Source of the DNA: CAZMLC01 sp964567125
GTDB lineage: Bacteria > Verrucomicrobiota > Kiritimatiellia > RFP12 > UBA1067
Assembly (NCBI GenBank): GCA_964567125.1
Contig: CAZMLC010000098.1
Span: 1 to 8,241, forward strand
Direction of reading: 5' to 3'
Length of the DNA stretch: 8,241 nt
Shown here: in pieces, positions 1 to 6,054 of the stretch
Layout: every line of letters begins with the position of its first letter
Position numbering within the stretch: position 1 is the stretch's first letter
The notes under the pieces: generated by a model
Seen by the model: only the letters and a program-made list of their open reading frames with translations
Told to the model about the DNA's origin: nothing
The model's database searches: none
Program-made: the position numbers and the translations under genes

Positions 1-546
1 TTGAGCGGCGTCGCGACCGTGAAGGTCGGCGACAAGATCACCACGGACCACATCATGCCGGCGGGTGCGCGTTTGAAATACCGTTCCAACGTGCCGCTCT
101 ATTCCAAGTACGTTTTTGAGCATACCGACCCTACGTTCTATGTGACTGCCAGCAAGAACCGCGATGCCGGGCTGCACAACGTCATTGTGGCTGGTGAGAG
201 CTACGGGCAGGGATCGAGCCGCGAACATGCGGCGATGTGCCCGATGTATCTGGGCGTGAAAGCTGTAATCGCCAAGAGCATCGAACGCATCCATTGCGCC
301 AATCTGATCAACTTTGGTATTGTTCCCTTTGTCTTCAGCAATCCCGCGGATTATGCGGGGATCGCTGCGGGCGATGCGCTGGTAATTGACGGTCTGCGCG
401 CGGCGATCGAAGGCAATGGCCAGGCGGTGGTGCGCAATACGACGCAGGGAACATCGTTTGCGGTGACGGTCAAATTGAGTGATCGTCAAAAAACGATTTT
501 GCTGAACGGCGGTTTATTGGCGGCTGTTGCAGCAGGGGCGGTATAA
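1..546 (+). CDS. Aconitate hydratase, C-terminal swivel domain (5' partial)
   Basis: This is the C-terminal domain of an aconitase, which interconverts citrate and isocitrate in the cytoplasm. The visible 181 residues begin with a GDKITTDHIMPAG block (residues 10-22) and contain the active-site loop GESYGQGSSREHA (65-77). Its Ser72 and Arg74 correspond to the catalytic serine and substrate-binding arginine of aconitases (SSR motif). The later blocks LGVKAVIAKSIERIH and NLINFGIVPF are typical of the family. The pattern fits the shorter bacterial aconitase form better than the AcnA/AcnB types, but that is recognition from memory. The Fe-S domains with the cluster-binding cysteines would lie upstream, so the TTG at position 1 is almost certainly an internal Leu codon. 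The stop TAA is at 544-546. A homoaconitase or isopropylmalate isomerase function cannot be wholly excluded from this domain alone. Confidence 0.9.
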   Translation: MSGVATVKVGDKITTDHIMPAGARLKYRSNVPLYSKYVFEHTDPTFYVTASKNRDAGLHNVIVAGESYGQGSSREHAAMCPMYLGVKAVIAKSIERIHCANLINFGIVPFVFSNPADYAGIAAGDALVIDGLRAAIEGNGQAVVRNTTQGTSFAVTVKLSDRQKTILLNGGLLAAVAAGAV

Positions 547-569
547 CTGAACAGGCGAGGAATTCACTC

Positions 570-1976
570 ATGAAGAATCACATGATCACAGCAGGGCTCG
601 TCATGGCTCTGTTCGCAGGATGCAAGCAGCCGGAGGACGCTGAAAAAGGATGTGGATGCGCGTGCGGAAAAGGCAAGGCAAAAGAGGTGCGTCTGGTGGT
701 GCTCGACCCCGGTCATTTTCATGCGGCGCTGGTGTTGAAGCAGCCGGTTGTGGGCGTTTCCAAGACGGTCCATGTCTATGCGCCGAAAGGCAAGGAGCTG
801 GACGCCTTCATGACGCTGATCAAGGACTACAATTCGCGCGCGGAAAATCCCACGGCCTGGGATGTCAAGCTCTACACGGGCGACGACTATCTGGCGAAGA
901 TGGTTTCCGAGAAGGCGGGCGATGTCGTGGTGCTGGCCGGCAACAATGCGCGTAAGGCCAACTACATCCTGAAGAGCGTGGAGGCGGGCTTCAATGTGCT
1001 GGCGGACAAGCCGATGTCCATCACGCCGGAGACCTTCGCGCTGCTGAAGAAGGCGTTCGAGGTGGCGCAGGCCAAGAACCTGATGCTCTACGATATCATG
1101 ACCGAGCGGTATGAGATCACGACGACGCTGCAACGTGAACTCTCCATGTTCCCGAAGGTTTACGGTACGCAGGAAAAGGGTACGCCGGATGATCCGGCGG
1201 TCACCAAGGAGAGCGTGCATCATTTCCGCAAACTCGTTTCGGGCAAGCCGCTCATCCGCCCGGCGTGGTATTACGATACGCGCCAGCAGGGGCAGGCCAT
1301 CGTGGATGTCAATACGCATCTGACCGACCTGGTCCAGTGGGAAGTTTTCCCGGAGAAGGTGCTGAATCCCTCGTTGGTGAAGGTGCTGCAGGCGCGCGTC
1401 TGGAACACCGAGGTGTCGCTGGAGAAGTTCACGGCTTCGACGGGCGCGACCGAATGGCCGGAGTTCCTGAAGCAGGATGTGGATGCCAAGGGCCTGTTGC
1501 AGTGCAAGGCGAACGGTGAGTTCACCTACGAGATCAACGGCGTCTTTGCGAAGGTTTCCGTGCTCTGGAATTATCAGGCTCCGGAAGGTGGCGGCGACAC
1601 GCACTATTCCCTGATGCGCGGATCGCGCGTGTCGCTGATCATTGAGCAGGGCCAGGCCGAGGGCTATAAGCCGGTGCTCTACGTCGAGCCGCGCCGCAAC
1701 GCGGGCGTGAAGAAGGAAGAGATTGAGGCGGCCTTGAAGGACGCCATGGTCGAGATCAACAAGAAGTGGCCGGGCGTCTCGTTTGAACCGTTCGAGACCG
1801 GCTTCCGCATCAACGTCCCGAAAGAGCATGTGCGCACGCACGAGACGAATTTCAATGCGGTGATGACGAAGTATCTCGGCTTCCTGAATCAGAATACGAT
1901 GCCGGCTTGGGAAGTGCCGAATATGCTGACCAAGTACAGCACGCTGATGCAGGCTTACGAACTGGCAAATAAGTAG
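570..1976 (+). CDS. Gfo/Idh/MocA-family oxidoreductase, lipoprotein, with oxidoreductase C-terminal domain
   Basis: This is a 468-residue putative NAD(P)-dependent oxidoreductase, probably acting on a sugar or sugar derivative at the cell envelope; the substrate is unknown. The N-terminus is a lipoprotein signal: a short hydrophobic stretch ending in the lipobox LFAGC, with lipidated Cys18. A Cys-rich linker with Cys28, Cys30 and Cys32 follows. The Rossmann part starts near residue 40 with VRLVVLDPGHFHAALV, where the classic GxGxxG is replaced. It continues through VVVLAGNNARKA (119-130) and the ADKP motif (145-148), which matches the EKP motif of the family. DVNTHLTDLVQW (246-257) carries the His250/Asp253 pair expected in the catalytic region. 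The remaining ~200 residues fit the dedicated C-terminal domain seen in Bacteroidota and PVC homologues. AGGCGAGG at 553-560 is a ribosome site 9 nt before the ATG. The gene follows the aconitase by 23 bp and may be read from the same transcript, though no functional link is obvious. Confidence 0.85.
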   Translation: MKNHMITAGLVMALFAGCKQPEDAEKGCGCACGKGKAKEVRLVVLDPGHFHAALVLKQPVVGVSKTVHVYAPKGKELDAFMTLIKDYNSRAENPTAWDVKLYTGDDYLAKMVSEKAGDVVVLAGNNARKANYILKSVEAGFNVLADKPMSITPETFALLKKAFEVAQAKNLMLYDIMTERYEITTTLQRELSMFPKVYGTQEKGTPDDPAVTKESVHHFRKLVSGKPLIRPAWYYDTRQQGQAIVDVNTHLTDLVQWEVFPEKVLNPSLVKVLQARVWNTEVSLEKFTASTGATEWPEFLKQDVDAKGLLQCKANGEFTYEINGVFAKVSVLWNYQAPEGGGDTHYSLMRGSRVSLIIEQGQAEGYKPVLYVEPRRNAGVKKEEIEAALKDAMVEINKKWPGVSFEPFETGFRINVPKEHVRTHETNFNAVMTKYLGFLNQNTMPAWEVPNMLTKYSTLMQAYELANK

Positions 1977-1983
1977 GTTTTGG

Positions 1984-2026
1984 AAAAGGAAGATGCAGCC
2001 GCGTTTAAGCGGTGTGTCTTCCTTTT
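1984..2026 (+). terminator. Hairpin, probable transcription terminator after the oxidoreductase
   Basis: A perfect 10-bp inverted repeat, AAAAGGAAGA (1984-1993) and TCTTCCTTTT (2017-2026), encloses a second stem, CCGC (1999-2002) with GCGG (2009-2012), around a GTTTAA loop. It begins 7 bp after the oxidoreductase stop. The T residues form part of the stem's 3' arm, so the U-tract is short. The symmetry means it could act in both directions. It separates the aconitase/oxidoreductase unit from the accessory pair that follows. Confidence 0.55.
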
Positions 2027-2120
2027 ACAAAAAGTGTGCTTTTCAAAATAAAGTGTTGTTAAAAACAAGTTTCTTGTAATTTTGGTTGCCACGAATAAGC
2101 TGATTTCGTACAGTGGTCAC

Positions 2121-3599
2121 ATGAGAATAAATATGATGCGTTGTGTCTTTGCTGTACATCCTCGTCTGAGTATGATGCCTTGCTGTCTGGCGATCTGCAT
2201 GGTGTTTGCCTGCTCTTTTTTTGGCTATGCGCTCTCTGATGCGGATTCTCTCGCTTCGGACTGGGATAGAAAATGGCTTATTCCCGCGTCAACGAACCGA
2301 TGGTTTCCCTGTAAAATTTTTAAGGATGTTGCGCTTACGGGGATATACAAGGTCTCACTCACAGGTTCCACGAATATTTTCGCGCGCTATGGGAGTGCGG
2401 TGGTGCGGGGCGGAGAGTCTTCCGAGGTTTCTTTCCCTCGCAGTCAATCGCAAGAATTTCTTGAAGTGCAGGCCTCTGGCCCAGGTAACGCAACGCTTGT
2501 TGTTTCGTTCATTGGAACTGGAATTGCCACGAATTATAATTGCCAGACGCATGTTTTCATCATTGCGTGTGGTGTAGGCACGATTAATATCACCTCGTCC
2601 AAGCTTGGTATATCTCCCAATCCGCCGCCGTTCCCCGGGCGGGTGAATCATGTCTTCCGCACTGATCGGAGTCCGGATGTCGACAAACACGCTGTGGTGC
2701 TGTACAAGGACATCGTGGACAGCAGTTTTAATGTGGGGGATTTTGATGTCACCCTTACGGCGAGTCTTGCCCCTGAAAATGTTCCGACTGCTGGACTGAC
2801 ATACCATTGGACTAAAATCGAGGGCCCTGGGTCAGGTGAGCTTGTGCCATCTTCCTCGCTCACAGCGGTCTACAGAAACCCCAAAAAGGGAGGTGTCTAT
2901 CGATTCCGTTTGGTTGTCCAAAACCTCAGTGGGCGGGAGATCTCATTCGGAGAGGCGAGTTTCGTCCTGCCTCTTGCAGGAGCGGAGATGGACGGCGTAG
3001 TGCAGGCCGATCTCGCGAAGGCCGATATTTTTGCAATCGCTGTTCGCAATAAATATCCATGGCTATCAAGGCTTAAAAGAGAATATTACATGAAATGGTT
3101 TTACTGGAACAACGCGGGAGACTATATGGGACGTCCTGACAGCGAAAATACGCCGTCCGTCTGGTATTATGGACAGGTGGACACTGTTAATCCAATGGGC
3201 GAAAATTTTGGTCTCGGTGCTGTCTGTACCTGGAAGGGGACACCAGTCCGATTGGCCAAGATCAGCAATTTTCTGGTCGGATACGCGGCATGTAAAATTG
3301 GTACGTTGAAGGCGGCAACAAAAGCAGCGGGATATCGCTATGGAACGATCAATGGCGCGACTGGGGAAGAAAGCTGGAATAAGGGTTGGGACTTGGCCGG
3401 TGGCGGAAGCTATGATGCAATTGCGACCGCCCTTGCCGAGTACATCTGGAAACACGAAAGTGCAGACGACAAAACCAAAAGACCTTGGCCCAATCCGAAT
3501 CCGCCTGACAACAACGGGGTGTCTCCGCTTTTCGAGGATTTCAATTTTGACAGGCAATATGCCTCGCCCGGGTTGACGAGGATGTTGACTAATCCATAA
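2121..3599 (+). CDS. Secreted Ig-like-domain protein with unusual C-terminal domain (possible effector)
   Basis: This is a 492-residue protein that I do not recognise with certainty. A Sec signal peptide is clear: basic N-terminus, hydrophobic core CCLAICMVFACSFFGYA, likely cut after Ala37. The mature protein starts with a beta-rich segment (about 65-135). An Ig/PKD-like segment follows (about 205-285), with the pattern LTYHWTKIEGPG ... GGVYRFRLVVQNLSG typical of Ig-like domains in exported proteins. The last ~190 residues form a separate domain rich in aromatic and Gly residues, with WFYWNNAGDY, ENFGLGAVCTWKGTP, FLVGYAACKIGT and GGGSYDAIATALAEYI. Its order of motifs loosely recalls polymorphic toxin type 44 domains of Rhs proteins, but this is a from-memory resemblance only. 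A Pro/Asn-rich patch (about 454-466) lies near the C-terminus. The start is uncertain: in-frame TTG 2082 and ATGs at 2133, 2136, 2172 and 2175 also exist, and none has a good ribosome site. ATG 2121 gives the best signal peptide. A small secreted protein follows after 14 bp. Confidence 0.75.
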   Translation: MRINMMRCVFAVHPRLSMMPCCLAICMVFACSFFGYALSDADSLASDWDRKWLIPASTNRWFPCKIFKDVALTGIYKVSLTGSTNIFARYGSAVVRGGESSEVSFPRSQSQEFLEVQASGPGNATLVVSFIGTGIATNYNCQTHVFIIACGVGTINITSSKLGISPNPPPFPGRVNHVFRTDRSPDVDKHAVVLYKDIVDSSFNVGDFDVTLTASLAPENVPTAGLTYHWTKIEGPGSGELVPSSSLTAVYRNPKKGGVYRFRLVVQNLSGREISFGEASFVLPLAGAEMDGVVQADLAKADIFAIAVRNKYPWLSRLKREYYMKWFYWNNAGDYMGRPDSENTPSVWYYGQVDTVNPMGENFGLGAVCTWKGTPVRLAKISNFLVGYAACKIGTLKAATKAAGYRYGTINGATGEESWNKGWDLAGGGSYDAIATALAEYIWKHESADDKTKRPWPNPNPPDNNGVSPLFEDFNFDRQYASPGLTRMLTNP

Positions 3600-3613
3600 A
3601 ATGAGGGAAACTG

Positions 3614-4060
3614 ATGAAAACAGTGTTGGTGTCGATTCTATTATTCGTGGGTTTCTGCGCACACGCGCAGACCAATTTTTATACGAATGTAACGAACTTG
3701 TGGTATCAGGGATACAAGTCAAATGTGCTTGCTATCGCCAACGCAAGGCTTGCCGTCAATTCCAACGACATTGCAGGATTGATTTTGAAAATGGAATATT
3801 ATACAGAATTCTCGGTAATGTCTGAAATATCTAATTCTTTTTGGCGCGTTATTAATGTGGGAGATACAATTACGTCGCCTCATTTTCTCGCAAAATATCC
3901 TGATGAACGTGCGAATTTGCTTGAAATCCTTGATTTTATTAAGGAGAATCCACTTTCTCCCGCTGAACTTGCTATTGAGCAAGCCAAGGGCAACATTAAT
4001 CAAAAGTCTTTGCCAACTCCTTTGATTGAAGCCCTACAGAAAGACGGATACTTTGATTAA
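3614..4060 (+). CDS. Small secreted helical (TPR-like) protein, partner of the upstream gene
   Basis: This is a 148-residue protein of unknown function. It has a Sec signal peptide, MKTVLVSILLFVGFCAHA, probably cut after Ala18 before QTNF, which sends it to the periplasm or outside. The mature part looks mainly alpha-helical. Residues 28-66, including NVLAIANARLAVNSNDIAG, resemble a single TPR-type helix pair: a small hydrophobic helix, then an NSND turn, then a second helix. A good ribosome site GAGGGA (3603-3608) sits 5 nt before the ATG, and the gap to the preceding stop is only 14 bp, so the two genes are almost certainly co-transcribed. The gene is AT-rich compared with the rest of the window (rows of 60 bases between 3781 and 3960 are about 25-42% GC by hand count), which suggests separate ancestry. 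It could be an immunity-type or binding partner for the upstream secreted protein; this is inferred only from position, export and size. Confidence 0.8.
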   Translation: MKTVLVSILLFVGFCAHAQTNFYTNVTNLWYQGYKSNVLAIANARLAVNSNDIAGLILKMEYYTEFSVMSEISNSFWRVINVGDTITSPHFLAKYPDERANLLEILDFIKENPLSPAELAIEQAKGNINQKSLPTPLIEALQKDGYFD

Positions 4061-4097
4061 GGAATAACATGTCCATACGCATGAATCATCTTTTGGG

Positions 4098-4125
4098 TTG
4101 ATGTTCAAGAAAGGTATGCTAAACT
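4098..4125 (+). promoter_or_regulatory. Candidate promoter for the small membrane protein gene
   Basis: TTGATG (4098-4103) and TAAACT (4120-4125) are separated by 16 bp and each match 4 of 6 sigma-70 consensus positions. An alternative -10 is TATGCT at 4115-4120. With the first pair, transcription would start close to the ATG at 4132. That agrees with the lack of a Shine-Dalgarno sequence before that gene and hints at a leaderless message. The match is modest. Confidence 0.3.
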
Positions 4126-4131
4126 AAACGT

Positions 4132-4353
4132 ATGAAACTGAAAAAATCTTCACTCGAGCAGCCGGAAATGGAAGAAGTTAAGACAGGTGGTGCCTTTATT
4201 TCGGCGCGTCATCGCAATCCGTCTGAGGAAATTGCACAGGAAAAGCCGAAAGCGGACCTGATTGGTGCACTGTGCGCGATTGCTGCGACCGTCTTGCTGG
4301 TTGCTGTGACCGCGTTGCTCTACATGAACTGGGATGCAATTAAGTCGGCATAA
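4132..4353 (+). CDS. Small single-pass membrane protein of unknown function
   Basis: This 73-residue hypothetical protein has a charged, hydrophilic N-terminal half (Lys, Glu and Arg up to about residue 42), one transmembrane helix at about 43-65 (LIGALCAIAATVLLVAVTAL within it), and a short tail, NWDAIKSA. It has no cleavable signal peptide and no domain I recognise. The ATG is not preceded by a convincing Shine-Dalgarno sequence; the closest is GAAAGG at 4109-4114, which is too distant. The rhomboid protease gene begins 17 bp after its stop in the same direction, so the two are likely co-transcribed. A single-helix protein next to an intramembrane protease could be a substrate or accessory subunit, but nothing in the sequence proves this. 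Its codon usage resembles real coding sequence and the reading frame is clean up to TAA. Confidence 0.65.
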   Translation: MKLKKSSLEQPEMEEVKTGGAFISARHRNPSEEIAQEKPKADLIGALCAIAATVLLVAVTALLYMNWDAIKSA

Positions 4354-4360
4354 TCCAGTT

Positions 4361-4365
4361 GGAGG
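4361..4365 (+). promoter_or_regulatory. Ribosome binding site that fixes the TTG start of the rhomboid gene
   Basis: GGAGG lies 5 nt before TTG at 4371. The longer reading frame begins with a TTG at 4359 that overlaps this site by one base, so 4371 is the better start. No ATG occurs in the first codons of the frame. Confidence 0.6.
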
Positions 4366-4370
4366 CTTCT

Positions 4371-5156
4371 TTGATTAAGGTGATACGCAGATGGCTTTGG
4401 CGTCTGCGCAGTTTTTCTTTACTGACACCTGCTGCTACGACCCTGGCCGCAGTGTGTCTTTTTGTCTTTTGGATTCAGACCGTTACGGCTAGCCTTCCCT
4501 TTGTGTATGGTTACTCCCTCGGGACAGCGGTTGAAACGTGCTTCGCGCTCAACTGGGATCTCTTTGTTCGCGGCTGTTACTGGCAACCCTTGACCTACAT
4601 GTTCCTGCACGGCGGGTGGGGGCATCTCTTCCTCAACGTGCTGGCGATCATCCTCTTCGGGGCTGGGGTCGAACGCTGCATCGGGTCGCGCCGCTTTTGG
4701 TTGATTTTCCTGTTGGGCGGCATGCTGGGCGGACTCGGCTGGTTGGCTGTCATGGCCTGTCTGCCGTTGCTGCCCTCCGTCCCTTCCTTGCTGAGCGCCT
4801 TGCCGGAGGCGGTCCGCGCCTGGCTGCCGGTTCAGGGCGAAGCCCAGTCGCTGCATGTCGCGGCCTGCGTCGGCGCGTCCGGCGGGGTCTTTGCGCTGAT
4901 CGGCGCGTTTGCCGCGCTCTTTCCGCGCGCGCAGGTCTACGTCCTGCTCTTTTTCGTGCTGCCGCTGCGACTCAAGGCGCGCAATCTGGCGATCCTGCTG
5001 GGTATTCTGACGGTTTTAGATGCGGTCTTTCTGCAATTCCAGGTCGCGTATGCGGCGCATCTCGCTGGCGGCCTTGCAGGGTATTTGATCGGCGTGCGCC
5101 TGCGCGGAAGGATGTGGGTGCAGGAGGATCCCTTTTTACGAGGAGAAGAGCCATGA
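4371..5156 (+). CDS. Rhomboid family intramembrane serine protease
   Basis: This is a 261-residue polytopic membrane protein that cleaves other proteins' transmembrane segments inside the lipid bilayer. Family hallmarks, numbered from the TTG at 4371, are as follows. The HGGWGHLFLN block (80-89) matches the HxxxxHxxxN motif of the second core helix. GASGG (168-172) carries the nucleophile Ser170. AHLAGGLAGY carries the catalytic His230 in the last core helix. About six hydrophobic segments are visible, with a basic N-terminal tail (KVIRRWLWRLR). An insert of roughly 30 residues (about 131-162, Pro- and Leu-rich) lies before the catalytic serine helix. The preceding gene encodes a single-pass membrane protein. 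The stop codon overlaps the nadC start (ATGA, 5153-5156), so translation is probably coupled. The natural substrate is unknown. All catalytic residues are present, so it should be active and not a pseudoprotease. Confidence 0.9.
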   Translation: MIKVIRRWLWRLRSFSLLTPAATTLAAVCLFVFWIQTVTASLPFVYGYSLGTAVETCFALNWDLFVRGCYWQPLTYMFLHGGWGHLFLNVLAIILFGAGVERCIGSRRFWLIFLLGGMLGGLGWLAVMACLPLLPSVPSLLSALPEAVRAWLPVQGEAQSLHVAACVGASGGVFALIGAFAALFPRAQVYVLLFFVLPLRLKARNLAILLGILTVLDAVFLQFQVAYAAHLAGGLAGYLIGVRLRGRMWVQEDPFLRGEEP

Positions 5157-6031
5157 GCGTGAAGGTAATTGATGTGATGCAGGATGCGCGTGCGCTACCG
5201 ATTGTGCAGGCTGCGCTGGCTGAGGATCTGGGCGATGCCGGGGACGTGACAACGCGCGCGCTGGTCGATCCAACGATTCTCGCGACGGGCGAAATCGAGG
5301 CGCGACAGGCCTGCCGTGTGGCAGGCGCGACGGTTGCCGCGGCCGTGGTGCATGCGGTTGATCCTGATGTGGAGGTCGAGATCCTCATCCCCGATGGCGC
5401 TGACGTGGAGAAGGGCGGCACGATCCTGACTTTTCGCGGTCGCGCCGCTTCGATCCTGATTGCGGAACGCACCGCGCTGAACTTTATGCAGCGCATGTGC
5501 GGCATCGCCACGCTGACCTCGAAATTCGTCGCCGCGGTTGCCGCGCAGGGAACGCTCATCCTCGATACGCGCAAGACCACACCGAATCTGCGCCTCTTCG
5601 AAAAGTATGCGGTGCGCTGCGGTGGCGGCACGAACCATCGCTTCGGTCTCTATGATCGCGTGCTGATGAAGGACAATCACCGCCGCCTCTGGAAGAACGG
5701 CGATCCGGATCGACTCGATCTGGCCGTCGAAGTGGCGCGCAAGGCCTATCCCTCCCTGGCAGTGGAAGTCGAAGTCGAGAGCATCGAGGAGTGTATTAGC
5801 GCGCTGCGCGCAAAGCCCGAGTGGATCATGCTCGACAATATGGATTGCGCGACCATGCAGCAGTGCGTGGCGCTCTGCAAGGGGATCTCGCTGACCGAAG
5901 CCTCGGGCGGCATCACGCTTGAACGCGCGCAGGCCGTGGCCGCTACGGGCGTCGATGCGATCTCGCTGGGATGCCTGACGCACTCCGCCGGTTCGATTGA
6001 TTTGTCGCTGGAATGGCGCGTGGTTGAATAA
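5153..6031 (+). CDS. nadC: Nicotinate-nucleotide pyrophosphorylase (carboxylating)
   Basis: This is quinolinate phosphoribosyltransferase, 292 residues, a normal length. It converts quinolinate and PRPP to nicotinate mononucleotide, CO2 and pyrophosphate in de novo NAD synthesis in the cytoplasm. Characteristic blocks are LAEDLGDAGDVTT (22-34), the ERTALNFMQRMCGIAT helix (105-120), the DTRKTTPNLR motif (138-147), CGGGTNHRFGLYD (156-168) with VLMKDNH (170-176), VEVEVES (204-210), IMLDNM (225-230), TEASGGI (248-254) and SLGCLTHS (271-278). The conserved basic residues that bind quinolinate and PRPP (such as Arg106, Arg140, Lys141, His162, Arg163 and Lys173) are all present. ATG 5153 has AGGAG at 5141-5145, 7 nt upstream, and overlaps the rhomboid stop by four bases. 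The same frame stays open upstream to 4538, but that part overlaps the rhomboid gene and is not coding. coaX follows after 23 bp. Confidence 0.96.
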   Translation: MSVKVIDVMQDARALPIVQAALAEDLGDAGDVTTRALVDPTILATGEIEARQACRVAGATVAAAVVHAVDPDVEVEILIPDGADVEKGGTILTFRGRAASILIAERTALNFMQRMCGIATLTSKFVAAVAAQGTLILDTRKTTPNLRLFEKYAVRCGGGTNHRFGLYDRVLMKDNHRRLWKNGDPDRLDLAVEVARKAYPSLAVEVEVESIEECISALRAKPEWIMLDNMDCATMQQCVALCKGISLTEASGGITLERAQAVAATGVDAISLGCLTHSAGSIDLSLEWRVVE

Positions 6032-6054
6032 TCTTTTAAGAAAGAGGTGTCAGC

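Noticed and set aside
1..3. TTG at the window edge as a true start of the aconitase gene
   Set aside because: The encoded part is only the C-terminal domain; an aconitase needs the Fe-S cluster domains upstream, so the gene most likely runs off the window.
564..1841. Long minus-strand open frame (425 codons) opposite the oxidoreductase
   Set aside because: It is antisense to a gene with clear family motifs, its translation is an Arg/Leu/His-rich sequence with no recognisable domain, and long antisense frames are expected in GC-rich coding DNA.
3066..3722. Minus-strand open frame opposite the end of the large secreted protein
   Set aside because: It covers the 3' end of one gene and the start of the next, with no ribosome site or protein-like features, while the sense frames have signal peptides and sensible spacing.
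3601..3825. Alternative plus-strand frame starting at ATG 3601
   Set aside because: It overlaps the 3614 gene in another frame, and the GAGGGA site at 3603-3608 is placed for ATG 3614, which gives a clean signal peptide.
4538..5152. Upstream extension of the nadC frame
   Set aside because: It overlaps the rhomboid gene almost fully, translates to Arg/Ala-rich sequence without motifs, and nadC has its own ribosome site and normal length from ATG 5153.
5195..5983. Minus-strand open frame opposite nadC
   Set aside because: It is a shadow of nadC; the translation is His/Arg-rich and low in recognisable motifs.
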